12,376 bases of DNA, taken from NCBI GenBank assembly GCA_016199685.1, contig JACQGD010000030.1:1-12376 (forward strand). Reading direction: 5' to 3'. The position numbers and the translations under genes are program-made. The notes under the pieces are model-generated. The model was not told the DNA's origin. It made no database searches and was given only the letters and a program-made list of their open reading frames with translations. Origin of the DNA: Candidatus Saccharimonadota bacterium. GTDB lineage: Bacteria; Patescibacteriota; Saccharimonadia; Saccharimonadales; Saccharimonadaceae. This document shows positions 1-5,428 of this stretch, piece after piece (the first letter of the stretch is position 1; every line of letters begins with the position of its first letter).

Positions 1-1299
1 GCGCGTCGGCATAATGAGTGCGTCGTGGATAGCGTTTGCAACTGACAGTGCATTGTTTGGATTAATACTCAAGGATTCGGGCATCTCATCGATAGCGCCC
101 GCCATCTCGCTAAGAATGAGTACGCCGTGGCGACGTTTCTTACTCGCGACGTATTCTTTTGCAACGAGATTCATTCCATCACGGATAGGCGTTACGAGCA
201 TAATCTCCGCTTTTGCATAGAGTGCAACGACTTCACTAAACGGCCTATTTTGGAATTGATACGATATTGGCGCCCAATCGACTGTCCCGAACGTTCCATT
301 GATACGACTCACTGTCATCTCGATCTCATCACGTAATTCCTGGTATGCTTGCACACCAGTTCGTGACGGTACAGCAATCATCAGAAGTTTTACTTTACCG
401 ATGTATTCAGGGTGCTTCTCGAGCAGTAGTCGGAATGCTTCGAGTCGCTCTGGAATCCCCTTTGAGTAATCAAGTCGATCCACTGAAAGAATCAACTTTT
501 CTTTGTCGTAGGTTGCATCGAGCTGCTTAAGCGCATCTTTAGTCTCTTTAAGTCCGAGTTGTTTGCGGAATTTTTCATAGTCAACACCGATCGGGTAAGC
601 CGCGGCTTTTACTGCGCGACCCTCGTACTGCAAAGCTCCATTTGACGAGGGGACGCCAAGGAGACGCAGGCAGCTGTCGAGGAAGTGCTGTGCATAGTCG
701 TACACGTGGAATCCAACGATATCCGCGCCGAGAAGGCCCTTAAGGAGCTCTTTACGTTGTGGGAGTAACCGGAAGATTTCAAAACTCGGGAATGGAATAT
801 GCAAAAAGAAGCCGATTGTCGCTGCAGGAAGCCGATCACGAATAAGCGCGGGAAGCAACATAAAATGATAATCATGAATCCATATACGAGCTTGCTCAGT
901 CGACACGGTTGCGACGGCATCGGCAAATTTTTCGTTAACGAGTTTGTATGCGTCCCAATACTCATTGTGGTAGCGTGCGACGCTTTGGAAATAATGGAAA
1001 AGTGGCCATAACGTATCATTCGCATAGCCCTCATAGTAGAGTTCGACTTCTTTCGCACTCAAGAAAACGGGAAAGCACCCATGTTTTTGAAGCTCATCAG
1101 TAATCTCCACACGCTCGTCATCGGTGAGCGTGTCGGCATCAATTCCAGGCCATCCGACCCAAATTTTATCTTCGACCTCAAGTGAACTCATGGCCGTTGC
1201 GAGACCACCACTACTCGCATCAAAGACGAGTTTAGTATCTTTTCGAGAAACACTGATAGGGAGACGGTTGGATATAATTACGGTACTACTAGAGCTCAT
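1..1299 (-). CDS. otsA: Trehalose-6-phosphate synthase (GT20), 3' end cut by window edge
   Basis: Transfers glucose from a nucleotide sugar (usually UDP-glucose) to glucose-6-phosphate to make trehalose-6-phosphate in the cytoplasm, a first step to the compatible solute trehalose. The frame is open from ATG at 1299 to base 1, giving 433 residues. Visible GT20 hallmarks: GGLATAM near residue 31, VGWPGI near 50, WPLFHY near 100, HDYHFMLLP near 140, FFLHIPFPS near 164, VDRLDYSKG at 273-281 (its Arg275 and Lys280 match the donor-phosphate-binding Arg/Lys of E. coli OtsA), INGTFG, and RDGMNLVAKEY. By alignment from memory to the E. coli enzyme only about 50 residues are missing if it is monofunctional; a fused phosphatase domain beyond the edge cannot be excluded. 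No Shine-Dalgarno precedes the ATG and a TATAAT lies just 7 nt upstream, suggesting a leaderless mRNA. Family assignment is very secure. Confidence 0.96.
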   Translation of the reverse strand, partial: MSSSSTVIISNRLPISVSRKDTKLVFDASSGGLATAMSSLEVEDKIWVGWPGIDADTLTDDERVEITDELQKHGCFPVFLSAKEVELYYEGYANDTLWPLFHYFQSVARYHNEYWDAYKLVNEKFADAVATVSTEQARIWIHDYHFMLLPALIRDRLPAATIGFFLHIPFPSFEIFRLLPQRKELLKGLLGADIVGFHVYDYAQHFLDSCLRLLGVPSSNGALQYEGRAVKAAAYPIGVDYEKFRKQLGLKETKDALKQLDATYDKEKLILSVDRLDYSKGIPERLEAFRLLLEKHPEYIGKVKLLMIAVPSRTGVQAYQELRDEIEMTVSRINGTFGTVDWAPISYQFQNRPFSEVVALYAKAEIMLVTPIRDGMNLVAKEYVASKKRRHGVLILSEMAGAIDEMPESLSINPNNALSVANAIHDALIMPTR

Positions 1300-1306
1300 T
1301 GGTTCT

Positions 1307-1312
1307 ATTATA
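1307..1312 (-). promoter_or_regulatory. -10 element for otsA, leaderless start
   Basis: Minus-strand TATAAT ends 7 nt before the otsA ATG, so transcription should begin at or next to the start codon. No purine-rich ribosome binding site exists between them. The -35 region is weak (TTAGTC at 18 bp). Confidence 0.55.
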
Positions 1313-1345
1313 CGCTAAGAATTTTGGAGAGACTAATGCGTCCCA

Positions 1346-1378
1346 ACGAAAAACAACAAAAATACCGCCTATTGGCGG
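1346..1378 (-). terminator. Intrinsic terminator after the 1456-1773 orphan gene
   Basis: Read on the minus strand, a 5-bp GC stem CCGCC-AATA-GGCGG (1378-1365) is followed by a T-rich tail containing two runs of five T broken by GTTG. It lies between the orphan gene and otsA and would stop read-through into otsA. On the plus strand there is no T tract, so it should act in one direction only. The stem is short, hence moderate confidence. Confidence 0.6.
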
Positions 1379-1410
1379 ATAAAAAGGGGAGACAAGTGAA
1401 AACAGCTCCA

Positions 1411-1441
1411 GGTGGGGCGTCATACATACTGACGCCCTACC
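1411..1441 (-). other. Strong stem-loop downstream of orphan gene
   Basis: Twelve-base arms (1411-1422 and 1430-1441) pair fully with one G-T wobble around a 7-nt loop. It begins 15 nt past the stop codon of the orphan gene and is not followed directly by a T tract, so it may be a 3' mRNA-stabilising hairpin or the first half of a tandem terminator. Confidence 0.6.
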
Positions 1442-1455
1442 AACTCCTCTTCCGA

Positions 1456-1773
1456 TCAGCGACGGCCGGTGTTGCGGCCGGCGCTCCCGATGGTCACTAG
1501 CGCTCTACGCTGGCGACCCTTGGGTACCTGCGCGAGGTAGTACGGCTTGGGCTGAACAGGAGCTTCCGCGCCCATAGAGTAGCCATGCATCACCGTATTG
1601 TCGCAGTCGACTCGATGCGACATCTCGTGTTGGAGCGGTGTTACCACACAGAGTAGGTCGCCGAGAGGATGCAACGTTCCCGAAATCGTGGAAGGCTGCC
1701 GAATCGCAGGAGAGCGCAGCCATGCGAACTTAAAAGCAAGTCGAATGGCCAGGGCAGAGAAGATATTCTTCAT
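1456..1773 (-). CDS. Orphan 105-residue protein, GC-rich, strongly expressed
   Basis: I do not recognise this protein. The ATG at 1773 is chosen because minus-strand AAAGGA (1781-1786) sits 7 nt upstream and a consensus promoter lies about 90 nt further up. The N-terminus (MKNIFSALAIRLAFKFAWL) is hydrophobic with interspersed Lys/Arg, resembling an amphipathic helix or weak signal sequence; the rest is soluble, with His/Met/Cys in a central stretch (LQHEMSH, VDCDN, VMHGYSM) and a basic C-terminus (KGRQRRA, GRNTGRR). Base composition is visibly GC-richer than otsA or rplA beside it, which suggests recent acquisition or an unusual orphan class. It is followed by two stem-loops. An overlapping 72-residue frame (1505-1723) has no ribosome binding site and is treated as a shadow. 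A noncoding transcript remains possible. Confidence 0.6.
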   Translation of the reverse strand: MKNIFSALAIRLAFKFAWLRSPAIRQPSTISGTLHPLGDLLCVVTPLQHEMSHRVDCDNTVMHGYSMGAEAPVQPKPYYLAQVPKGRQRRALVTIGSAGRNTGRR

Positions 1774-1810
1774 ATCAATGTCCTTTTGTAGAGGTGGTGG
1801 GTGTTTTCAC

Positions 1811-1850
1811 TTGTCAAATTTCATCTTGCAAACTTTGACAAGCATGTCAA
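1811..1850. repeat. Inverted repeat in leader of orphan gene
   Basis: TTGACA (1835-1840) and TGTCAA (1845-1850) are perfect inverted arms around a 4-nt spacer, and a further TTGTCAAA half-site lies at 1811-1818. The arms fall just downstream of the expected transcription start of the minus-strand orphan gene, a typical place for a repressor operator or a leader hairpin. Confidence 0.5.
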
Positions 1851-1868
1851 CATTCAAAGATTAATATA

Positions 1869-1897
1869 ATTATAGCATAAGAGTAATTATATGTCAA
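1869..1897 (-). promoter_or_regulatory. Perfect sigma70-type promoter for orphan gene
   Basis: On the minus strand: -35 TTGACA (1897-1892), a 17-bp spacer, and -10 TATAAT (1874-1869) preceded by TGC, which is an extended -10. Both hexamers and the spacer match the consensus exactly. It points toward the orphan gene start at 1773, leaving a leader of about 90 nt. Confidence 0.85.
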
Positions 1898-1924
1898 TAC
1901 ACTCTCGCGTAATGAACATTAATC

Positions 1925-1933
1925 TGATATAAT
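1925..1933 (+). promoter_or_regulatory. Extended -10 promoter for rplA
   Basis: TGA followed by TATAAT at 1928-1933 is an extended -10 motif. No good -35 hexamer is seen at 16-18 bp. The expected transcript begins near 1940, leaving a leader of about 60 nt that contains the candidate L1-binding hairpin. Confidence 0.55.
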
Positions 1934-1954
1934 GAATCTATAACTAATCAATGT

Positions 1955-1982
1955 TGGGAGGCCTAAAAAGCCGTTACTACCA
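1955..1982 (+). promoter_or_regulatory. Candidate L1 autoregulatory leader hairpin
   Basis: TGG (1955-1957) pairs with CCA (1980-1982), and GGC (1960-1962) with GCC (1970-1972), with an asymmetric internal loop (GA opposite GTTACTA) and a 7-nt apical loop. L1 is known to bind a two-helix, asymmetric-loop RNA in both 23S rRNA and its own mRNA; the resemblance here is by eye. It ends about 18 nt before the rplA start. Confidence 0.4.
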
Positions 1983-2000
1983 CAGAAAGGGTTTACACCT

Positions 2001-3458
2001 ATGGCGAAGAAAGCTGATTTGCTTGCTCAAGTAAAAGAACTTGGTCTTGAAGCTACAGAGAAAAACACAATCGCAGAGATTGAAGCAATCATTGCAACAG
2101 CTGGTGCAGTTGATGCGGAAGCAGAAGTTGCTACTGAAGAGAAGAAAACAGCAAAAGCTGGTAAACGAAGCGAGAAGTCACTCCGTGAAGCAGAAGAAAT
2201 TGCTGAAAAAGAAGCTCGTAAAGAAGCTGGTGACACATCTGCACAGACAGAGGAAGGCGAAGCTCGCCTCAAAGGACCGAAGCCTACGGTTCGCTCACGG
2301 CTTGAGCGTCGTGGTAAGAGTTACCGCAATGTCGCTAAACTCCTTGAGACAGGTAAGGTCTACTCAGTCACTGAAGCATTTGAACTTGCCTCGAAGACAA
2401 ATCCTGCAAAATTCGACGCAAGCGTTGAAGTGCATGTTCGTCTTGGTGTTGATCCACGCCAAGCTGACCAAAATATCCGTACAACAGTAAGCCTTCCAAA
2501 CGGAACTGGTAAAACTGTTCGCGTCGCTGTATTTGCCCCAGAAGCAGAACATGCTGGTGCGAAAAAAGCTGGTGCTGATGTGATTGGTGATGAAGAATTT
2601 CTAAAGCAACTCGAAAAAGAAGAGCTTAACTTCGACATCCTTATTGCAACACCACAGTACATGCCAAAACTTGGTAAGTACGCTCGCTTGCTTGGTCCAC
2701 GTGGACTTATGCCAAACCCTAAGTCAGGAACTGTTTCAACAGTGCATAAAAAAGTGCGGCGGCGACCTTCGCTACAATCTATCTATATCCATCATATTTT
2801 ATGGGGTGCTGCATGCTTAGGTCTCATCGCAATACTGCTTGGCATGTGGTATCAAATCCAGATACTTAATCAGAAAAATAACTCACTCCAAGGTAAAATA
2901 ACAAGTATCACTATACCCGATCCGTCATGTACCGCTCGAAATGCGTGGCAACAGGATACGACGCAGACATTTGAAACTCTCACCGAAGACGGCAACCGCT
3001 CATATTCTATTCATCTTCCGAAAAACTTTAAGGCGGATACCTACTATCCGCTTATCGTTCATTTCCCTGGAAAAGGAGCCTCAGTCACAGGCGGTGCGCA
3101 GCAAGCTGGACTCAATGTCCTAAATGCAATTATCGGATCTCCTCATCCAACGATCGCCAAAGATGGATATAATTCATGGGAAGGTGCGCCGTATTCTTCA
3201 GGAGTTGATGACTACGGTGGGTCAACAATCCGAAAACTTCCAAATATTGCCAGCTGGTCTGCAGCTCGAGCCCAAGACAATGGCTGCGATCCACAATCGA
3301 CAACGACGAATATTGATGCAGTGACAACGATTACGTCGTGGAACAATTGTCGCAACAATGCCACGGTTCAAAACATAAAACTTCGTGGCGGCGGTCATCT
3401 TTGGTGGCCGGAAGCAACACAGACGCTTTGGCAATTTATGTCTCGACACTCGTTGTAA
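2001..3458 (+). CDS. rplA: Chimeric ORF: ribosomal protein uL1 (truncated) joined to hydrolase
   Basis: One 485-codon frame with two unrelated parts. Residues 1-95 form a helix-rich, charged extension starting with a SAP/HeH-like segment (LLAQVKELGLEATEK) and an acidic/lysine stretch. Residues 96-247 are clear uL1: RGKSYRNVAKLLETGK, VHVRLGVDPRQADQNIR, LPNGTGKTVRVAVF, and GPRGLMPNPKSGTVST. uL1 should go on for roughly 80 more residues to complete RNA-binding domain I, but instead the frame passes at about base 2742 into a membrane-anchored hydrolase (separate entry). L1 binds helix 76-78 of 23S rRNA at the E-site stalk; without the second half of domain I the product is unlikely to work. The start ATG has GAAAGGG 9 nt upstream. 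rplK is not upstream and rplJ is 4.3 kb downstream, so the usual rplK-rplA-rplJ-rplL order is broken. An assembly join is a serious alternative. Confidence 0.85.
   Translation: MAKKADLLAQVKELGLEATEKNTIAEIEAIIATAGAVDAEAEVATEEKKTAKAGKRSEKSLREAEEIAEKEARKEAGDTSAQTEEGEARLKGPKPTVRSRLERRGKSYRNVAKLLETGKVYSVTEAFELASKTNPAKFDASVEVHVRLGVDPRQADQNIRTTVSLPNGTGKTVRVAVFAPEAEHAGAKKAGADVIGDEEFLKQLEKEELNFDILIATPQYMPKLGKYARLLGPRGLMPNPKSGTVSTVHKKVRRRPSLQSIYIHHILWGAACLGLIAILLGMWYQIQILNQKNNSLQGKITSITIPDPSCTARNAWQQDTTQTFETLTEDGNRSYSIHLPKNFKADTYYPLIVHFPGKGASVTGGAQQAGLNVLNAIIGSPHPTIAKDGYNSWEGAPYSSGVDDYGGSTIRKLPNIASWSAARAQDNGCDPQSTTTNIDAVTTITSWNNCRNNATVQNIKLRGGGHLWWPEATQTLWQFMSRHSL
2742..3458 (+). pseudogene. Membrane-anchored PHB depolymerase/esterase-like hydrolase, internally deleted
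   Basis: The second part of the chimeric frame. A basic KKVRRR patch precedes one membrane helix (about residues 263-284 of the chimera), then a short stalk and an extracytoplasmic domain resembling the LpqC/poly(3-hydroxybutyrate) depolymerase-like alpha/beta hydrolases: YSIHLPKNF, YPLIVHFPGKGAS (oxyanion-region strand), WEGAPYSSGVDD, then directly YGGSTIRKLP, two cysteines (NGC, NNC) in the usual disulfide region, and GGGHLWWPEATQTLW with the probable catalytic His466. The expected middle, with the nucleophile GxSxG strand and the catalytic Asp, is absent; the join falls at about Y405 (base 3213) and stays in frame. GTG at 2742 could be this gene's own start, with AGGA 10 nt upstream. As it stands the enzyme lacks its nucleophile and should be inactive. 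Function of relatives: surface ester hydrolysis. Confidence 0.65.
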
Positions 3459-3472
3459 TTAATTGCTATATT
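3443..3472 (+). promoter_or_regulatory. Promoter for thyA
   Basis: TCGACA (3443-3448, five of six -35 bases), an 18-bp spacer, and TATATT (3467-3472) with an upstream TGC extended -10. It overlaps the 3' end of the hydrolase frame and would start a transcript about 45 nt before the thyA ATG. Confidence 0.5.
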
Positions 3473-3525
3473 CTACTAAATCGCTCGTGCCTATGCCATA
3501 CTAATGACAATAACTGGAGGAGCAT

Positions 3526-4455
3526 ATGCGTCAATATCTTGATTTACTACGAGACGTAAAAGATAACGGAACAATCAAAGGCGATCGTACTGGGACGGGA
3601 ACAAAAAGTGTTTTCGGTCGACAAATCAGGTTTGATCTCAGCGAAGGCTTCCCGGCAGTAACGACAAAGAAGCTATACATGAAAGCAGTTGTCCACGAAC
3701 TACTATGGATGCTCCAGGGAGCAACAAACATTCAGTATCTTGTCCAAAACGATGTGAAAATTTGGAATGAATGGGCATACCAAATCTACCTCGAAAAGAA
3801 TAACCTTGATACAAAGTTTGAACGCTACTCCGACGAATGGACAAACCATCTTAATGAATTCGTCCAGAACATTAAAGACGATGATGCGTTTGCGCTAAAA
3901 TGGGGAGAGCTTGGACCTATTTACGGCAAACAGTGGCGCAGGTGGACCGGACCTGATGGCGAGGATATTGACCAAATTGCCAATATTATTGACCTCATCA
4001 ATAACGATCCGACATCCCGGCGTATCATCGTCTCTGGTTGGAATGTTGGAGAAATTCAAGAACTCATCAAGAATCATCATCATGCGCCACCATCATGTCA
4101 CACACTTTTCCAGTTTATGGTCATCGACGGTAAACTGTCCTGTCAGCTGTATCAGCGTAGCGCAGATCTCTTTCTGGGCATTCCATTCAATGTTGCATCA
4201 TACGCGCTTCTTACTGCAATGGTCGCGCAAGTGACAGGACTCAAACTGGGTGAGTTTATCCATACTTTTGGAGATGCACACATCTACTTGAACCACATGA
4301 AACAGGTGGAAGAGCAGCTCTCTCGTGAGCCTCGAGCGCTCCCAACGCTTTGGCTTAATCCCAATATCACAAACATTGACGACTTTACCTTCGATGATAT
4401 TAAGCTAGAAGGATATGATCCGCATCCACCGATCAAAGCTCCAATTGCCGTCTAG
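3526..4455 (+). CDS. thyA: Thymidylate synthase ThyA
   Basis: Methylates dUMP to dTMP using methylene-tetrahydrofolate, which is converted to dihydrofolate; cytoplasmic homodimer. The 309 residues cover the whole family: GDRTGTGTKS near residue 20, SRRIIVSGWNVGE (partner-subunit phosphate arginines), PPSCHTLFQF with the catalytic Cys, LYQRSADLFLGIPFN (Arg/Ser/Asp/Asn dUMP contacts), GDAHIYLNH, and the canonical hydrophobic C-terminus PIKAPIAV. Length matches the Lactobacillus-type ThyA with the mid-protein insertion. The residue before the catalytic Cys is Ser rather than the almost invariant Pro. TGGAGGAG lies just before the ATG, a strong ribosome binding site. It is the first gene of a thymidylate module (dcd and tmk downstream), yet the DHFR needed to recycle its by-product is broken next door. 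Confidence 0.97.
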   Translation: MRQYLDLLRDVKDNGTIKGDRTGTGTKSVFGRQIRFDLSEGFPAVTTKKLYMKAVVHELLWMLQGATNIQYLVQNDVKIWNEWAYQIYLEKNNLDTKFERYSDEWTNHLNEFVQNIKDDDAFALKWGELGPIYGKQWRRWTGPDGEDIDQIANIIDLINNDPTSRRIIVSGWNVGEIQELIKNHHHAPPSCHTLFQFMVIDGKLSCQLYQRSADLFLGIPFNVASYALLTAMVAQVTGLKLGEFIHTFGDAHIYLNHMKQVEEQLSREPRALPTLWLNPNITNIDDFTFDDIKLEGYDPHPPIKAPIAV

Positions 4456-4461
4456 GTAGCA

Positions 4462-4489
4462 TTGTAAATAATTGTTATTATGATATAAT
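4462..4489 (+). promoter_or_regulatory. Promoter for the 4547-4918 orphan gene
   Basis: TTGTAA (4462-4467), a 16-bp spacer and TATAAT (4484-4489) with a TGA extended -10. The transcript should begin near 4496, right at the foot of the leader hairpin. Confidence 0.65.
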
Positions 4490-4497
4490 GTTACCAT

Positions 4498-4529
4498 ACT
4501 GGTCGTCTTGAGATGGCATCTCAGCCAGT
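4498..4529 (+). other. 5'-terminal leader hairpin of orphan mRNA
   Basis: ACTGG (4498-4502) pairs with CCAGT (4525-4529) and TGAGAT (4509-4514) with ATCTCA (4518-4523) around a GGC loop. It sits at the predicted 5' end of the transcript and 5 nt before the ribosome binding site, as in mRNA-stabilising 5' stem-loops. The inner arms are also an operator-like palindrome. Confidence 0.6.
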
Positions 4530-4546
4530 CGTCGAAAGGTGTTGTC

Positions 4547-4918
4547 ATGTCCGGCAAACACGCGCTCAGTCTCAGTGTAGGCCTCCCCAAAGCAGTAGGC
4601 GAGTACGAAGAAACGGAAATCTCGCTCAGCTTTCGATTGCCTCTCTGGTCACTCGAAGAGCTGAACAAGATGAACGACGTCGCGGTTCGGGCCCGTCGTA
4701 GCAATCACGCACTGACGGTCGTGACCACTCAGTGGCAAGTACATCGAGAAGAGGTACTGAATTTGATTGTACGATCGAATTCGAACGCGCTCAAACTTCC
4801 AAGCCCCAGTCGCCCTCGCGGGTACGATGTTGTCCTGACAGAGGTAGGTGATGGAGGCTCGAAGCACACAGTGACGCTCACACCCGAGCGACCCACGCTG
4901 GAGACAGCGATCCTGTGA
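4547..4918 (+). CDS. Orphan 123-residue soluble protein, GC-rich
   Basis: I do not recognise it. ATG 4547 is preferred over the upstream in-frame TTG (4508) because AAAGGTG (4535-4541) lies 5 nt before it and the TTG falls within the leader hairpin. The protein (MSGKHALSLSVGLPKAVG...) has no membrane segment; it alternates polar and aliphatic residues in strands (ISLSFRLPL, HALTVVTTQW, YDVVLTEVGDG, KHTVTLTPERP), suggesting a small beta-rich fold. Composition is visibly GC-richer than thyA or dcd. It stands where the 3' part of a DHFR gene on the opposite strand should be, and its stop is within about 20 bp of the last recognisable DHFR codon, so it looks like an insertion or replacement. It has its own promoter and leader hairpin. 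No terminator is seen after it. Function unknown. Confidence 0.6.
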   Translation: MSGKHALSLSVGLPKAVGEYEETEISLSFRLPLWSLEELNKMNDVAVRARRSNHALTVVTTQWQVHREEVLNLIVRSNSNALKLPSPSRPRGYDVVLTEVGDGGSKHTVTLTPERPTLETAIL

Positions 4919-5034
4919 CCCACGCCAGTAGGATTCCAGTGTCGCATGTCAGCAGGAAGTTCACCACGCCATGGAAGTTGGCCATTATTTCCGATCGTTC
5001 GGCTCTTATCATAGGCGACAATAATTCTCTTCAT
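4729..5034 (-). pseudogene. folA: Dihydrofolate reductase, only the N-terminus survives
   Basis: DHFR reduces dihydrofolate to tetrahydrofolate with NADPH and recycles the folate used by ThyA. From ATG at 5034 the first 33 residues are typical: IIVAYDKSRTIGNNG (start of the NADPH/Met20 region), LPWRGELPADMRHW with the Trp and the active-site acidic-helix region. After about base 4936 (at the latest 4915) similarity stops and the frame continues to 4729 only as the antisense of the GC-rich orphan gene. The remaining ~125 residues are absent, including the usual GRKT segment. There is no clear ribosome binding site; TACTAT ends 6 nt before the ATG, a leaderless-type start. Identity of the fragment is firm; that it is non-functional is inferred from its length. 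Confidence 0.75.
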
Positions 5035-5043
5035 CTGTTTATA

Positions 5044-5071
5044 GTAACAAACTTAGGCGCTATGCTACAAT
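5044..5071 (+). promoter_or_regulatory. Promoter for nudix-dcd-tmk
   Basis: GTAACA (5044-5049), a 16-bp spacer, and TACAAT (5066-5071) with a TGC extended -10. It lies between the divergent DHFR remnant and the Nudix start, and would serve the coupled nudix-dcd-tmk operon. Confidence 0.5.
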
Positions 5072-5099
5072 CAATACAGATTCTAGGAGAGGGAAACGT

Positions 5100-5428
5100 A
5101 TGGGACATATTCATTCTGATAGTCAGTACGACTATACAGCGAGCGGCTATATTATTCATGACAATAAAATATTGCTTTTACTGCATCACACATTGAAACT
5201 TTGGCTACCGCCAGCTGGCCACATCGAGCTTAGCGAAACACCTATTGAAGGGCTCTATAGGGAAATCGAGGAAGAGTCAGGGCTGATTTTACGCTCGAAG
5301 ACAATGCCGCTACTGATATGAAATGGGTTACGTTCGAAGAGTTAAAGCTACTTTCACCAGCAGTAAATACATCAACGATAAGCCGTGCGGCATACGCATT
5401 TGAAAAGGTAACCGAAGTTAAATCATGA
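5100..5428 (+). pseudogene. Nudix hydrolase with internal deletion and frame change
   Basis: Nudix enzymes cleave nucleoside diphosphates linked to another group and are often nucleotide-pool cleaners. The ATG at 5100 follows a strong AGGAGAGGG. The first frame (to a stop at 5319-5321) has a complete Nudix box, G-x5-E-x7-REIEEESGL, at about residues 40-62. Directly after SGL (about base 5285) the C-terminal part of a Nudix protein continues in a different frame: DFTLEDNAATDMKWVTFEELKLL to KVTEVKS, ending at TGA 5426-5428. About 45-50 residues normally between these parts are absent. The old stop overlaps the dcd ATG as ATGA, showing that the gene was once translationally coupled to dcd. Both halves are recognisable, so this is a broken gene rather than two genes. 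An assembly or sequencing error at 5280-5291 could also give this picture. Confidence 0.75.

Noticed and set aside
609..1058. 149-codon ORF on the minus strand
   Set aside because: It lies in a different frame inside the clearly coding otsA frame on the same strand; a shadow.
2041..2490. 149-codon Lys/Arg/Gln-rich plus-strand ORF
   Set aside because: Out-of-frame reading of the charged L1 N-terminal extension; no ribosome binding site or family match.
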